The notes under the pieces: generated by a model
Told to the model about the DNA's origin: nothing
What the model saw: the letters and a program-made list of their open reading frames with translations, nothing else
The model's database searches: none
Source of the DNA: Janthinobacterium fluminis
Lineage (GTDB): Bacteria > Pseudomonadota > Gammaproteobacteria > Burkholderiales > Burkholderiaceae_D
NCBI RefSeq assembly: GCF_028595325.1
Contig: NZ_JAQQXR010000001.1
Coordinates: 372,001-436,000 of the forward strand
Length of the DNA stretch: 64,000 bases
Direction of reading: 5' to 3'
In this document: piece after piece, positions 19,821 through 27,812 of the stretch
Layout: each line of letters starts with the position of its first letter
How positions within the stretch are numbered: the first letter of the stretch is position 1
Translations under genes and position numbers: made by a program

Positions 19821-20153
19821 TCAGGCGCGGATATCGAGCAGGCTGCCCAGCGTCGCATCGGCCGTCTTGACGACCTTGGCCGACAGATTGACGCCCGCCT
19901 CGTAGACCAGCGCGTCGGTGATTTCCTTGGCCACGTCGACGCCGTTGGCCTGCGCCGGATTGGCGCTGGACAGGCTGCGCCCCTCGACCGACAGGCTGAC
20001 GCCGCCGCCCGCCGGGCTGCTTTCCTGGAACGCCGCGGCCTGCGGCTGGAAGCCCGCCGTGCCGACGTTGGCGACATTGTGCGCGGACACGTCGAGCGCG
20101 CGCTGGTTGGCGTTGAGGCCGGAGACGCCGGCGTTGAGGGCGGAAATGGACAT
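19821..20153 (-). CDS. Orphan flagellar rod/hook-like small protein
   Basis: A 110-residue protein whose N-terminus (MSISALNAGVSGLNANQRAL, then DVSAHNVANVGTAGFQPQ) is the classic axial-protein motif of FlgB, FlgC, FlgG, FlgE and FlgK. The C-terminus (TDALVYEAGVNLSAKVVKTADATLGSLLD) resembles the C-terminal helix of the same proteins. It is shorter than FlgC (~140) and stands alone, far from any flagellar operon in this window. It could be a rod-like accessory subunit or a relic. AAGGGA precedes the ATG. Confidence 0.75.
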   Translation of the reverse strand: MSISALNAGVSGLNANQRALDVSAHNVANVGTAGFQPQAAAFQESSPAGGGVSLSVEGRSLSSANPAQANGVDVAKEITDALVYEAGVNLSAKVVKTADATLGSLLDIRA

Positions 20154-20284
20154 TTAGTTTCCCTTCAGGAATATCGGCAAGTGTACTCCTTTGTCCGCGG
20201 GAATGCGCCGCGAAGCCGCTAAACATGTCGTAAATCAAGTTTTTGCGCAAGGCGCCTTGAGGTCCGCTGTATACCTGGGTATAT

Positions 20285-20320
20285 TGCGTTGCTCGCGCAA
20301 ACTTTGCGCGAAATCAACGC
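20285..20320. other. Hairpin upstream of the molybdenum-linked operon
   Basis: A 9-bp perfect stem (TCGCGCAAA / TTTGCGCGA, 20293-20311, one-base loop) is extended by a second pairing GCGTTG / CAACGC. It sits between two divergent genes, 36 nt before the ModE-like site. Function unknown: DNA cruciform, operator or leader hairpin. Confidence 0.4.
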
Positions 20321-20355
20321 AGGTCGGCCACTTCCCCGGTCTGTTTTTTTGCACT

Positions 20356-20381
20356 GCGCTATATAACTATTTATACAGCGC
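20356..20381. promoter_or_regulatory. ModE-type molybdate-responsive operator
   Basis: A 26-bp inverted repeat: GCGCTATATA, 6-bp spacer, TATACAGCGC, with one mismatched pair. This fits the known ModE box CGnTATATA-N6-TATATAACG closely. It ends 18 nt before the receptor start codon, so bound protein would block transcription or initiation when molybdate is plentiful. Confidence 0.72.
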
Positions 20382-20399
20382 ACCGATGGAGATGTCAGC

Positions 20400-22391
20400 A
20401 TGCCGCAACACACTATCCCCGGCGCCGCCCGCAAGGCCCTGGCCGCCGCCATCCTGCTCGCGCTGGGCCCGTCGTGGGCGCTGGCCCAGACCACGCCGTT
20501 TGAACTGGGCAGCGTCACCGTCGTCGGCCAGCGCGCCGCCGTCGGCGCAGTGGGCGAGGACCAGGTCGCCTCCGTTGTCGAGCGCGCCGACATGCGCCGC
20601 TTCAACCGCGACAACGTCGGCGACGCCCTCAACCTGCTGTCCGGCGTCACCCTGTCGACCAATTCGCGCAACGAAAAAACCATCGCCGTGCGCGGCTTCG
20701 ACTCGCGCCAGGTGCCGCTGTTCATCGACGGCATCCCCGTCTACGTGCCGTATGACGGCTATGTCGATTTCAACCGCTTCAGCACGGCCGACCTGGCCGC
20801 GGTCCAGGTCGCCAAAGGCTTCAGCTCGGTGGCCTACGGCCCGAACACGCTGGGCGGCGCCATCAACCTGATTTCGCGCAAACCGCGCGCGGCGCTGGAG
20901 GGCGACGTCTCGGCCGGCCTCGCCTCCGGCCAGGAGCGGCAGATGTCGGCCAACGTCGGCACCAACCAGGGCCTGTGGTATCTGCAGGCGGGCGTGTCGG
21001 CCATCCGCGGCGACGGTTTCCCCATGTCGTCCGACTACCGTCCCACCGCCAGCGAGGGCGGCGGCATGCGCGACAACGCCTTCCGCAAGGACAGCAAGAT
21101 CTCGCTCAAGGTCGGCCTGACGCCCAAGGGCGGCGACGAATACGCGCTCAGCTACTACAAGCAGGATGGCGAAAAAGGCCAACCGCCGTCGACCGTGCCG
21201 TCGGCGGCGCGCTACTGGAAATGGCCGTACTGGAACAAGGAAAGCCTGTACTGGGTGTCGCGCACGGCGCTGGGCGCGTCCGAGCGCCTGAAAGTGCGGC
21301 TCTACCTGGACCGCTACGACAACGCCGTCGATTCGTACAAGGACGGCAGTTACACGACCGTCAAGAGCAGCGGTCCGGGCAGCCTGAGCACCGGCCGCAG
21401 CGTCTACAACGACCGCAGCAACGGCGGCTCGGTCGAGCTGGAGTCGTTCCGCTTCGCCAGCCACACGCTGCGCCTGGTCGGCCACTACAAGGCCGACGAG
21501 CACAAGGAACTGGACGGCAACGGGCGCAACACGACCACCTTCAAGGACACGCTCGTTTCGCTGGCCGGCGAAGACACCATCGAACTCCAGCCCGGCCTGA
21601 GCCTGTCGCTGGGCCTGTCGCGCCACCAGTTGCGCCCGGACAGCGTGTTCAGCCTAGGCAACGCCTACACGCTGCCGGCGACGGCGACGGCGAACGACGC
21701 CCAGGCCGGCCTGTTCTACGACTGGAGCGCCACGGCGCGGCTGTACGCCAGCGTGGCGCGGAAAACCCGGCTGCCGACGCTGAAGGACCGCTACTCGCAG
21801 CGCCTCGGCACCTATATCGAGAACCCGGCGCTGCGCCCGGAAGTGTCGCTGAACTACGAGCTGGGCTACCAGGGCAGCCCGTGGCGCGGCGCCAAGGCCG
21901 AGGCCGCCGTCTTCTACAGCGACATCGACGACAAAATCCAAAGCGTGGCGAACGTCGCCGGCAACCGCGCGCAGATGCAAAACGCCGGCCAGGTGCGGGT
22001 GGCCGGCGTGGAACTGAGCTTGCGCGGCACGCTCGCGCCGTGGCTGGAACTGGGCGGCAACTATACCCTGACCGACCTCAAAAACGTCAGCGCCGCCGCC
22101 GTCAAGGTCACCGACATTCCGCGCCACAAGATCACGGCGCACGCGCTGCTGCGTCCGGCCGCTGGCGTCGAGGTGATCGGCTTCGCCGAGCACAACAGCG
22201 GCCGCTGGGTTGGCAACACGCTGGAACTGGCCGGCTTCACGACGCTGAATCTGAAAGCCATCTACCGGGTCGCCCAAGGCGTCGCGCTGGAAGCGGGCGT
22301 GGCCAACCTGACGGACAAACACTACGCGCTGGCCGACGGCTTCCCCAGCGCCGGCCGCACCTGGCTGCTCAACGCCAGTTATTCGTTCTGA
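20400..22391 (+). CDS. TonB-dependent outer-membrane receptor, probable molybdenum-related uptake
   Basis: A 663-residue receptor: signal peptide ending in ALAQ (~30), a short N-terminal region with the TonB-box-like FELGSVTVVGQ, a plug domain (~50-160: DALNLLSGVTLST, AVRGFDSRQVPLFIDGIPVYVPYDG, YGPNTLGGAINLISRKP) and a 22-strand barrel ending in the aromatic LLNASYSF. GGAG stands 8 nt before the ATG. Sequence alone would say siderophore or metal-chelate receptor. The operator immediately upstream and the two molybdenum-linked genes downstream (15-nt gap) argue that it imports molybdate or a molybdenum chelate. That substrate is inference. Confidence 0.85.
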   Translation: MPQHTIPGAARKALAAAILLALGPSWALAQTTPFELGSVTVVGQRAAVGAVGEDQVASVVERADMRRFNRDNVGDALNLLSGVTLSTNSRNEKTIAVRGFDSRQVPLFIDGIPVYVPYDGYVDFNRFSTADLAAVQVAKGFSSVAYGPNTLGGAINLISRKPRAALEGDVSAGLASGQERQMSANVGTNQGLWYLQAGVSAIRGDGFPMSSDYRPTASEGGGMRDNAFRKDSKISLKVGLTPKGGDEYALSYYKQDGEKGQPPSTVPSAARYWKWPYWNKESLYWVSRTALGASERLKVRLYLDRYDNAVDSYKDGSYTTVKSSGPGSLSTGRSVYNDRSNGGSVELESFRFASHTLRLVGHYKADEHKELDGNGRNTTTFKDTLVSLAGEDTIELQPGLSLSLGLSRHQLRPDSVFSLGNAYTLPATATANDAQAGLFYDWSATARLYASVARKTRLPTLKDRYSQRLGTYIENPALRPEVSLNYELGYQGSPWRGAKAEAAVFYSDIDDKIQSVANVAGNRAQMQNAGQVRVAGVELSLRGTLAPWLELGGNYTLTDLKNVSAAAVKVTDIPRHKITAHALLRPAAGVEVIGFAEHNSGRWVGNTLELAGFTTLNLKAIYRVAQGVALEAGVANLTDKHYALADGFPSAGRTWLLNASYSF

Positions 22392-22406
22392 TAGAGAGGA
22401 AACACC

Positions 22407-22949
22407 ATGCGCCATACCTTATGCGGCATCGCCGCCGCCGTCGCCCTGATGCTGGGCGGGCCGGCCCATGCCGAACACAAACCGGCCGACCCCTCGGTCT
22501 ACGTCACCCACAGCATCAGCGTCGGCGGCGCCGTCGAACACCCGCTCCAGCTCAGCGTCGAGGCCTTGCGCGAGTTTCCGCAGCACGCGGTGCGCGAAGT
22601 GGGCTTGATCTGCCAGTCCGGCGCCAACATGGGCAAGCTGGAAAATTTCAAGGGCGTGCGCCTGCGCGACATCCTGGAAAAAGCCGTGCTGGCCAGCTCC
22701 GGCCACAACAGCGTCAAAAGCATGGCCATCATCGCCACCGCCAGCGACCATTACAAGGCGGTATTTTCCTGGGCCGAGCTGTTCAACTCGGAGATCGGCG
22801 ACGGCGTCATGGTCTTCTTTGAAAAGGACGGCAAGGCCCTGGGCGACGAGGAAGGGCGCATCGCCATGGTGTCGATGAAGGACACGCGCACCGGGCCGCG
22901 CCACGTCAAATGGCTGCAGTCTATCGAAGTCAGAAAGCTGGCCGAATGA
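22407..22949 (+). CDS. Periplasmic molybdopterin-fold (oxidoreductase molybdopterin-binding domain) protein
   Basis: A 180-residue secreted protein: signal peptide ending AHA (~22), then a single domain resembling the sulfite-oxidase-type molybdopterin-binding fold (ISVGGAVEHPLQLSVEALREF, VGLICQSGAN with a Cys at the place of the usual cofactor ligand, FKGVRLRDILEKA, DGVMVFFEKDGKAL). It is much shorter than true oxidoreductases and may act as a binding or delivery protein rather than an enzyme. AGAGG precedes the ATG. It lies between the receptor and the NifQ-like gene and overlaps the latter (ATGA). Confidence 0.78.
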   Translation: MRHTLCGIAAAVALMLGGPAHAEHKPADPSVYVTHSISVGGAVEHPLQLSVEALREFPQHAVREVGLICQSGANMGKLENFKGVRLRDILEKAVLASSGHNSVKSMAIIATASDHYKAVFSWAELFNSEIGDGVMVFFEKDGKALGDEEGRIAMVSMKDTRTGPRHVKWLQSIEVRKLAE

Positions 22950-23485
22950 GCGGCCCGGGCGGCGGCGACGACGCCATCTTCGAGGCCGTCGCCGGCACGG
23001 TCGGGCAGGCGCTGGCCGGGCACCTGCCGGGCTTCGCCTGGACGCTGGGCTTGCCGCAGGCGGTCCTGCTGGCGCTGCTGGAGCGCGGTTACGCGGAACC
23101 GGGCGCGCTTGAGCCGCTGCCGGAGCGCCAGTACGCCGCCATCGTCGCCGGCGCGCCGCCGGCCTTCGCCGAACTGCTCGGCCTGCTGCGGGCGAACCGC
23201 TCGGCCGACGCCGACGCCGTGCGCGTCGACTGGCTGGCCCACGCGCTGGCCACGGCCAGCCTGGGCAGCCGCCACCTGTGGCAAGACCTGGGGCTGAGCG
23301 GGCGCGAAGCCGTCTCCGCGCTGCTGCGCCGCCACTTCCGTCCCCTGTACGAGCGCAACACCGCCAACCTCAAATGGAAGCGCTTCCTGTTCGCCGAACT
23401 GGGCGCGGCCCAGGGCAAGCCGGGGCTGCGCCCGCCCGGCTGCGGCGGCTGCGAGCAATTCGCCGCCTGCTTCCCGGCCGCTTGA
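22946..23485 (+). CDS. NifQ-like molybdenum protein
   Basis: The start is the ATG at 22946 that overlaps the previous stop (ATGA). The 179-residue helical protein carries the NifQ-family C-terminus: RHFRPLYERNTANLKWKRFL followed by a Cys cluster, PGCGGCEQFAACF. NifQ delivers molybdenum to FeMo-co assembly through a C-x4-C-x2-C-x5-C site that holds a Mo-Fe-S cluster. Here the last three Cys are present, but the first position appears to be Leu. No nif genes are in the window, and its partners are a receptor and a molybdopterin-fold protein, so a general molybdenum-trafficking role is more likely than nitrogen fixation. Confidence 0.75.
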   Translation: MSGPGGGDDAIFEAVAGTVGQALAGHLPGFAWTLGLPQAVLLALLERGYAEPGALEPLPERQYAAIVAGAPPAFAELLGLLRANRSADADAVRVDWLAHALATASLGSRHLWQDLGLSGREAVSALLRRHFRPLYERNTANLKWKRFLFAELGAAQGKPGLRPPGCGGCEQFAACFPAA

Positions 23486-23493
23486 GGGCACAC

Positions 23494-23555
23494 AGCCGGG
23501 GACAGACCACGATTTCCGCGCAATATTGCGCGGAAATCGTGGTCTGTCCCCGGCT
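23494..23555. repeat. Perfect 62-nt palindrome, GGGGACAGACCACGATTT family, copy 2
   Basis: Two 31-nt arms with no loop base. The outer core GGGGACAGACCACGATTT is shared with the other copies; the inner arm is CCGCGCAAT with its exact complement. It begins 8 nt after the NifQ-like stop codon and could serve as the operon's 3' hairpin. Confidence 0.9.
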
Positions 23556-23720
23556 TTCCTCTAAACGAACTCATGTACGAAAGAGTTGCCGCAACTGGCG
23601 TTTTGATATTGCCTTCGGGAATACCGCTGCATAGAATCAAGAAATTGCCTCAGCAGCCATGATACGGAGCGCATCATCATTCGTCGCCGACCACAACGCC
23701 GTCACCTGGCCCTGGCAGCC

Positions 23721-24842
23721 GTGCTGTGCGGCCTGCTGACGCCGTCTTCGGCCTTCGACCCGGTGGTCATCCTGGACGGCCGCCTGAACGAGAAGATCGT
23801 CATGGTGCCGGCCGGCCCGGACGGCGAGGTCTTGCTGGAAACGACGCTGTTCCGGCCCAGCGGCGCGGGGCCGTTTCCGCTGCTCGTCATTAACCACGGC
23901 AAGCAGGCCGGCAACCCCCATCTGCAGCAGCGCGAGCGCTTCATCCACATGGCCACGGCCTTCGTGCGCCGCGGCTACGCGGTGATGGTGCCGATGCGCA
24001 CCGGCTTCGCCCGCTCGACCGGCGTCTACACGGACTTCGGCTGCGACATGACGGCCAACGGCTACGCCCAGGCCGAGGACGTGCTCGATGCCATCGACTA
24101 TGCGCGCCGCCAGAGCTGGGTCGACGCCGACCGCATCGTCGTCGCCGGCCAGTCCTACGGCGGCCTGGCCAGCATGGCGCTGGCGGCGCAGGACGTGCCG
24201 GGCGTGCGCGGCGTGCTCAATTTCGCCGGCGGCCTGCGCATCGACGGCGGCGTCTGCGACTGGCAGTCGGCGCTGGTCAAGGCATTCGCCAACTTCGGCG
24301 CGAAGAACCAGATCGCCAGCCTGTGGATGTACGGCGCCAACGACTCCTATTTCGGCCCGAACCTGGTCGGGCGCATGTACCGCTCCTTCGTGCACTCCGG
24401 CGGCACGGCGACCCTGCGCGCCTTCGGCGCCTTCAAGCGCGACGCCCACATGATGCTGGCCAGCCGCGACGGCGAACAAATCTGGCTGGCCGAAACGGAG
24501 CGCTTCCTGCGCCGCATCGGCATGCCGACCGAGCAGGTGTACGCGGTCGATGAAGCGGCGCCGCCGCCCAGGACCGACTTCGCCGCGCTCGGCGACGTCG
24601 CCGCCGTGCCCTTCCTGCCCGACAGCGGCCGCGACGCCTACCGCGCCTTCCTCGACAGGATGACGCCGCGCGCCTTCGCGCTGTCGGCCAGCGGCGCCTG
24701 GGGCTGGGCGGAGGAGGGCGAGGCGCCGGACCAGCGCGCGATCGCCGCCTGCCAGGTCAAGAGCAGCCAGCCGTGCCGGCTGTACTCGGTCGACGATTAT
24801 GTGGTGTGGCCGGCTGGTATGGCCGCCGGCGGCACGGACTGA
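23721..24842 (+). CDS. Secreted dienelactone-hydrolase-like alpha/beta hydrolase
   Basis: An alpha/beta hydrolase: oxyanion region LLVINHGKQAG, nucleophile elbow GQSYGG, acid in YGANDSYFG, and His in FKRDAHMML. Long insert and tail segments (to residue ~373) make it larger than simple DLH enzymes. The GTG at 23721 cuts a signal peptide in half. The frame is open upstream and reads RRRPQRRHLALAAVLCG before LLTPSSAFD, so translation may truly start at ATT 23679 (GGAG stands 9 nt before), giving a complete Sec signal. Substrate unknown; an ester or peptide bond is likely. Confidence 0.8.
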   Translation: MLCGLLTPSSAFDPVVILDGRLNEKIVMVPAGPDGEVLLETTLFRPSGAGPFPLLVINHGKQAGNPHLQQRERFIHMATAFVRRGYAVMVPMRTGFARSTGVYTDFGCDMTANGYAQAEDVLDAIDYARRQSWVDADRIVVAGQSYGGLASMALAAQDVPGVRGVLNFAGGLRIDGGVCDWQSALVKAFANFGAKNQIASLWMYGANDSYFGPNLVGRMYRSFVHSGGTATLRAFGAFKRDAHMMLASRDGEQIWLAETERFLRRIGMPTEQVYAVDEAAPPPRTDFAALGDVAAVPFLPDSGRDAYRAFLDRMTPRAFALSASGAWGWAEEGEAPDQRAIAACQVKSSQPCRLYSVDDYVVWPAGMAAGGTD

Positions 24843-24912
24843 GGGGCGCCGGCTTTTCGCCGCGGCTTTGTGGCGCGCCGCGCCGTCTGCGCGACGCCGC
24901 GATGTTGTTGGG

Positions 24913-24918
24913 TATAAT
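24913..24918 (+). promoter_or_regulatory. Consensus -10 hexamer (TATAAT)
   Basis: TATAAT lies 42 nt before the NYN-domain gene start. No strong -35 was seen at 16-18 bp, so the promoter may depend on an activator or an extended -10. Confidence 0.4.
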
Positions 24919-24960
24919 CACCGCTGCAAGCCAACCTATCTTTAGAGAATAACAAATCAT

Positions 24961-26625
24961 ATGGCGTCCTCCCCCGACAACCTCAGCATGGCAGTGTTCT
25001 GCGACTTTGAAAACGTCGCCCTCGGCGTGCGTGACGCGAACTACGAAAAATTCGATATCAAGCCCATCCTGGAACGGCTGCTGCTCAAGGGCAGCATCGT
25101 CGTCAAGAAGGCTTACTGCGATTGGGATCGCTACAAGAGTTTCAAGGCCACCATGCACGAGGCCAATTTCGAGCTGATCGAGATCCCCCATGTGCGCCAG
25201 TCCGGCAAAAACTCGGCCGACATCCGCCTCGTCGTCGACGCCCTCGACCTGTGCTACACGAAGTCGCACGTGAACACCTTCGTCATCATCAGCGGCGACT
25301 CCGATTTCTCGCCGCTGGTGTCGAAGCTGCGCGAGAACGCCAAGCAGGTGATCGGCGTCGGCGTCAAGCAGTCGACCTCGGACCTGCTGGTGGCCAACTG
25401 CGATGAATTCATCTTCTACGACGATCTGGTGCGCGAGAGCCGCCGCACGGCCGCCAAGCGCGACGCGCGCGAAGCCCCGGCCGCCAAGCGCACGCCGGAC
25501 GAGGAAATCCGCCGCAAGGAAAAGTACGAGACGCGCAAGACCCAGGCCATCGAGATGGCCGTCGAAACCTTCGACGCGCTGGTGTCCGAACGCGGCGACA
25601 GCGGCAAGATCTGGGCCTCGATGCTGAAAGAGGCGATCAAGCGCCGCAAACCGGACTTCAGCGAATCCTATTATGGCTTCCGCACCTTCGGCAACCTGCT
25701 GGAGGAGGCGCAGGCGCGCGGCCTGCTGGAATTCGGCCGCGACGAGAAGTCCGGCGCGTATGTGTACCGCAGCAGCGGCCTGGCGGCCAATGTCGAGGCG
25801 CTGGCCGAGCAGCCGGTCGAGCAACTGGCTGTGGACGCGGCGGCGCCGGCGGATGCGCCTGAACCGGGCAACAGCGTCGGCGGCAGCAACGCCGGTGGCG
25901 GTGGCGGCAAGCGCGAATCGCGCCGCAACGGCCGCGGCGGGCGCAAGTCCGCCGATTCCGGCCGCAACGAGCGTCCGGCGGCGGCGAACGGCCGGCGCGG
26001 CCAGGGCGGGCCGGCGGCGGCTGTGCTGGCGCAGTCGGTGGAATCGATGCAGGTGTTCGACCTCGAACAGGCGCGCGAGCTGGAGCTGGAAGAGCGCGAG
26101 TTGGCGCCGGTAGCGGCCCAGCCGGCCGCCGGCCAGCGCGAACCGCGCCGCAACGGCCGCGGCGGACGCAAGGATAAATCCGCGTCGGGCGGCAACCGCA
26201 ATCAGGCGGCGGCGCCTGTCGAGGCGGCCTTTGAGCCGGTGTTCGACATCGAGCACGTGGTCGAGGTGGTCGAGGCCGAGCCGGCCGAGGCCGCGCGCGA
26301 ACCGCGCCGCAAGGAACGCGGCGGGCGCAAGCCGAAAGCGGCCGCGAACAGCAAGGGCGCGCAGCCGGCCGAGGCGGCGCAAGCGGTCGACGTCGTGGCC
26401 GTGCCGGAGCTGCCGGCCGAGGACGCTGTCGTCGAGAGCAAGCCCGCAGCCAAAGCCCGCGCGGCGCGCAAGCCGGCGGCCCGCAAAGCCAAGTCGGACG
26501 TGGTGCCGGAAGTGCCGGTGGCGCAGGCCGACGCCGACGAGACGCCCGCGAAGTCGGCCGACAAGCCGGCGGCGCGCGCGCGCCGCTCGCGCAAGGCCGA
26601 GGTCGCGCCGGACAGCGCGGAATGA
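24961..26625 (+). CDS. NYN-domain (LabA/DUF88) protein with OST-HTH/LOTUS domain and RGG-type repeats
   Basis: A 554-residue protein. Residues ~8-160 are a NYN/PIN-like nuclease domain with conserved acidic residues (VFCDFENVAL, SADIRLVVDALDL, ISGDSDFSPLV). Residues ~195-275 match the OST-HTH/LOTUS fold (KIWASMLKEAIKRRKPDFSE, FGNLLEEAQARGLLEF). The remaining half is low-complexity and holds three copies of a basic motif R-E-x-R-R-x-x-R-G-G-R-K at about residues 318, 393 and 446, separated by acidic segments, followed by a Lys/Ala-rich tail. The arrangement suggests an RNA-binding or RNA-cleaving protein. It is monocistronic, between its own promoter and an intrinsic terminator. Confidence 0.85.
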   Translation: MASSPDNLSMAVFCDFENVALGVRDANYEKFDIKPILERLLLKGSIVVKKAYCDWDRYKSFKATMHEANFELIEIPHVRQSGKNSADIRLVVDALDLCYTKSHVNTFVIISGDSDFSPLVSKLRENAKQVIGVGVKQSTSDLLVANCDEFIFYDDLVRESRRTAAKRDAREAPAAKRTPDEEIRRKEKYETRKTQAIEMAVETFDALVSERGDSGKIWASMLKEAIKRRKPDFSESYYGFRTFGNLLEEAQARGLLEFGRDEKSGAYVYRSSGLAANVEALAEQPVEQLAVDAAAPADAPEPGNSVGGSNAGGGGGKRESRRNGRGGRKSADSGRNERPAAANGRRGQGGPAAAVLAQSVESMQVFDLEQARELELEERELAPVAAQPAAGQREPRRNGRGGRKDKSASGGNRNQAAAPVEAAFEPVFDIEHVVEVVEAEPAEAAREPRRKERGGRKPKAAANSKGAQPAEAAQAVDVVAVPELPAEDAVVESKPAAKARAARKPAARKAKSDVVPEVPVAQADADETPAKSADKPAARARRSRKAEVAPDSAE

Positions 26626-26652
26626 GCGCCCGGCGCCGTTAAACGCACGCAC

Positions 26653-26682
26653 AAAACCAGCGCTTAGCCGCTGGTTTTTTTT
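26653..26682 (+). terminator. Intrinsic terminator of the NYN gene
   Basis: A stem ACCAGCG / CGCTGGT with a short loop is followed by eight T residues; A residues precede the stem. It lies 28 nt after the stop codon. Confidence 0.88.
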
Positions 26683-27018
26683 CGTCCTCCGGCATGGCTT
26701 GCGGTAAGCGGGCGGCGATATCGACAACGCCGCCGGCCGCGTGCGAAGCGGATTATTCTGCCTGGTGATTTTTGGCGTGAATCTCCCTGGTATGTATTGT
26801 TGTCGGGCGATAAATTCAAATTTGGCGGCGGTAATTTCTATATAGCGAAATTAAATTGATTTGCAGTAAAGCCAATAATAAATTAGGCACAATCCGAAGT
26901 CTCTTGCATTGGAATCTCGGTACAATTCATGCGGGCCTGCAGGGCTGCGCGCGCTTGGGCGGCCGATTGGCTTGAGCTATGTATTTGAATTTCAACCGGA
27001 TACGAGGAGAAATCAATA
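26683..27018 (+). other. Intergenic region before the protease pair, no gene seen
   Basis: About 335 nt with an A+T-rich centre (26800-26880: TATATAGCG, AATAATAAATTAGG) likely to hold the promoter of the following two-gene unit. GGAG stands before the ATG at 27019. No longer reading frame, hairpin or repeat is evident. Confidence 0.4.
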
Positions 27019-27762
27019 ATGCATTCCAGTCGCAAATCGCATCGCGTTTCCGCCATATTATTCGGCGCCGCCGTCATGCTGGCCGCCGCACCCGTCCTGG
27101 CGCAATCGGCCGCCGCGCCGGCGGCGCAGCCGATGGCCGATATAAACCAGGCCCAGGCGGCCGGCCTCGCCGCCCGGCGGGACTTTGCCCAGTTCGTCCA
27201 GCACAATCTGCGCACCCGCCAGGCAGGCTTGCCGGACGGCTTTCCGCTCGACATCAACGATATCCAGGACTTGCAAGACGCCAGCGTCGGCTACGGCTTC
27301 CAGGTCTACACCCTCGACCCGCAGGACATCGTCGCCGGGCGCGCCGCCTTGCACAGCATGGTCAAGCCGACCGGCGTCTGGCGTTTCATCATCCGCCTGC
27401 ATGACAGGCCGATCGGCCTGGCCACGGTCGAGCAGAGCGCCGGCGCCTGGACCACCGTGGCTTACGGCGGCGCCGTGCTGTCCAAGGACGTCGACGCCCT
27501 GATGGCCTTCCACGGCAATGCGCAACGTTCCAACCTGCGCTTCGTCCGCGTTTTCCAGGCCCAGTCGGATTTCCTCGAAGTGCAGTCCGGCGCCGACGCC
27601 AAGGTGCGTTTCGCGCCCTTGCATTCGGCGCGGGAATCGCTGTTGCTGCAGCAGCGCGCGCAGAAAACCAATGGCGCCGGCGCCGACGGCCTGCTCGACG
27701 CCGCCGACATCCTGGAGCCGCTGCGCGCGGCGGTCAAGACCAATATGGACGCTTTCCGCTGA
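27019..27762 (+). CDS. Secreted protein of unknown function, partner of downstream cysteine protease
   Basis: A 247-residue exported protein: signal peptide with cleavage near LAQS (~29), an Ala/Gln-rich stretch, then one mixed alpha/beta domain (VGYGFQVYTLDPQDIVAG, WRFIIRLHDRPIGLATVEQ, WTTVAYGGAVLSKDVDALM). I recognise no family. It stands 50 nt upstream of a papain-like protease gene on the same strand. Two-gene units of a secreted cysteine protease and a second secreted protein often pair enzyme with inhibitor or chaperone, so an inhibitor role is a reasonable but unproven idea. Confidence 0.75.
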   Translation: MHSSRKSHRVSAILFGAAVMLAAAPVLAQSAAAPAAQPMADINQAQAAGLAARRDFAQFVQHNLRTRQAGLPDGFPLDINDIQDLQDASVGYGFQVYTLDPQDIVAGRAALHSMVKPTGVWRFIIRLHDRPIGLATVEQSAGAWTTVAYGGAVLSKDVDALMAFHGNAQRSNLRFVRVFQAQSDFLEVQSGADAKVRFAPLHSARESLLLQQRAQKTNGAGADGLLDAADILEPLRAAVKTNMDAFR

Positions 27763-27812
27763 GCGCGTAGCCGCTTCCGGCCCCGCATTCGACTTCATTC
27801 GAGGACAATCAG

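Noticed and set aside
17815..20250. 811-codon minus-strand frame opposite msbA
   Set aside because: No recognisable domain and covers a clear ABC transporter on the plus strand.
20160..20399. Molybdenum-cofactor riboswitch before the TonB receptor
   Set aside because: The only hairpin (20285-20320) is far too small and lacks the multi-stem layout; the ModE-type palindrome explains control better.
20400..22391. Receptor read as a plain siderophore receptor
   Set aside because: No Fur-like box or siderophore gene is near, while a ModE-type operator and two molybdenum-linked genes are adjacent.
24757..26727. 656-codon minus-strand frame opposite the NYN gene
   Set aside because: Arises from the repetitive Ala/Arg codons of the sense gene; no start signal.
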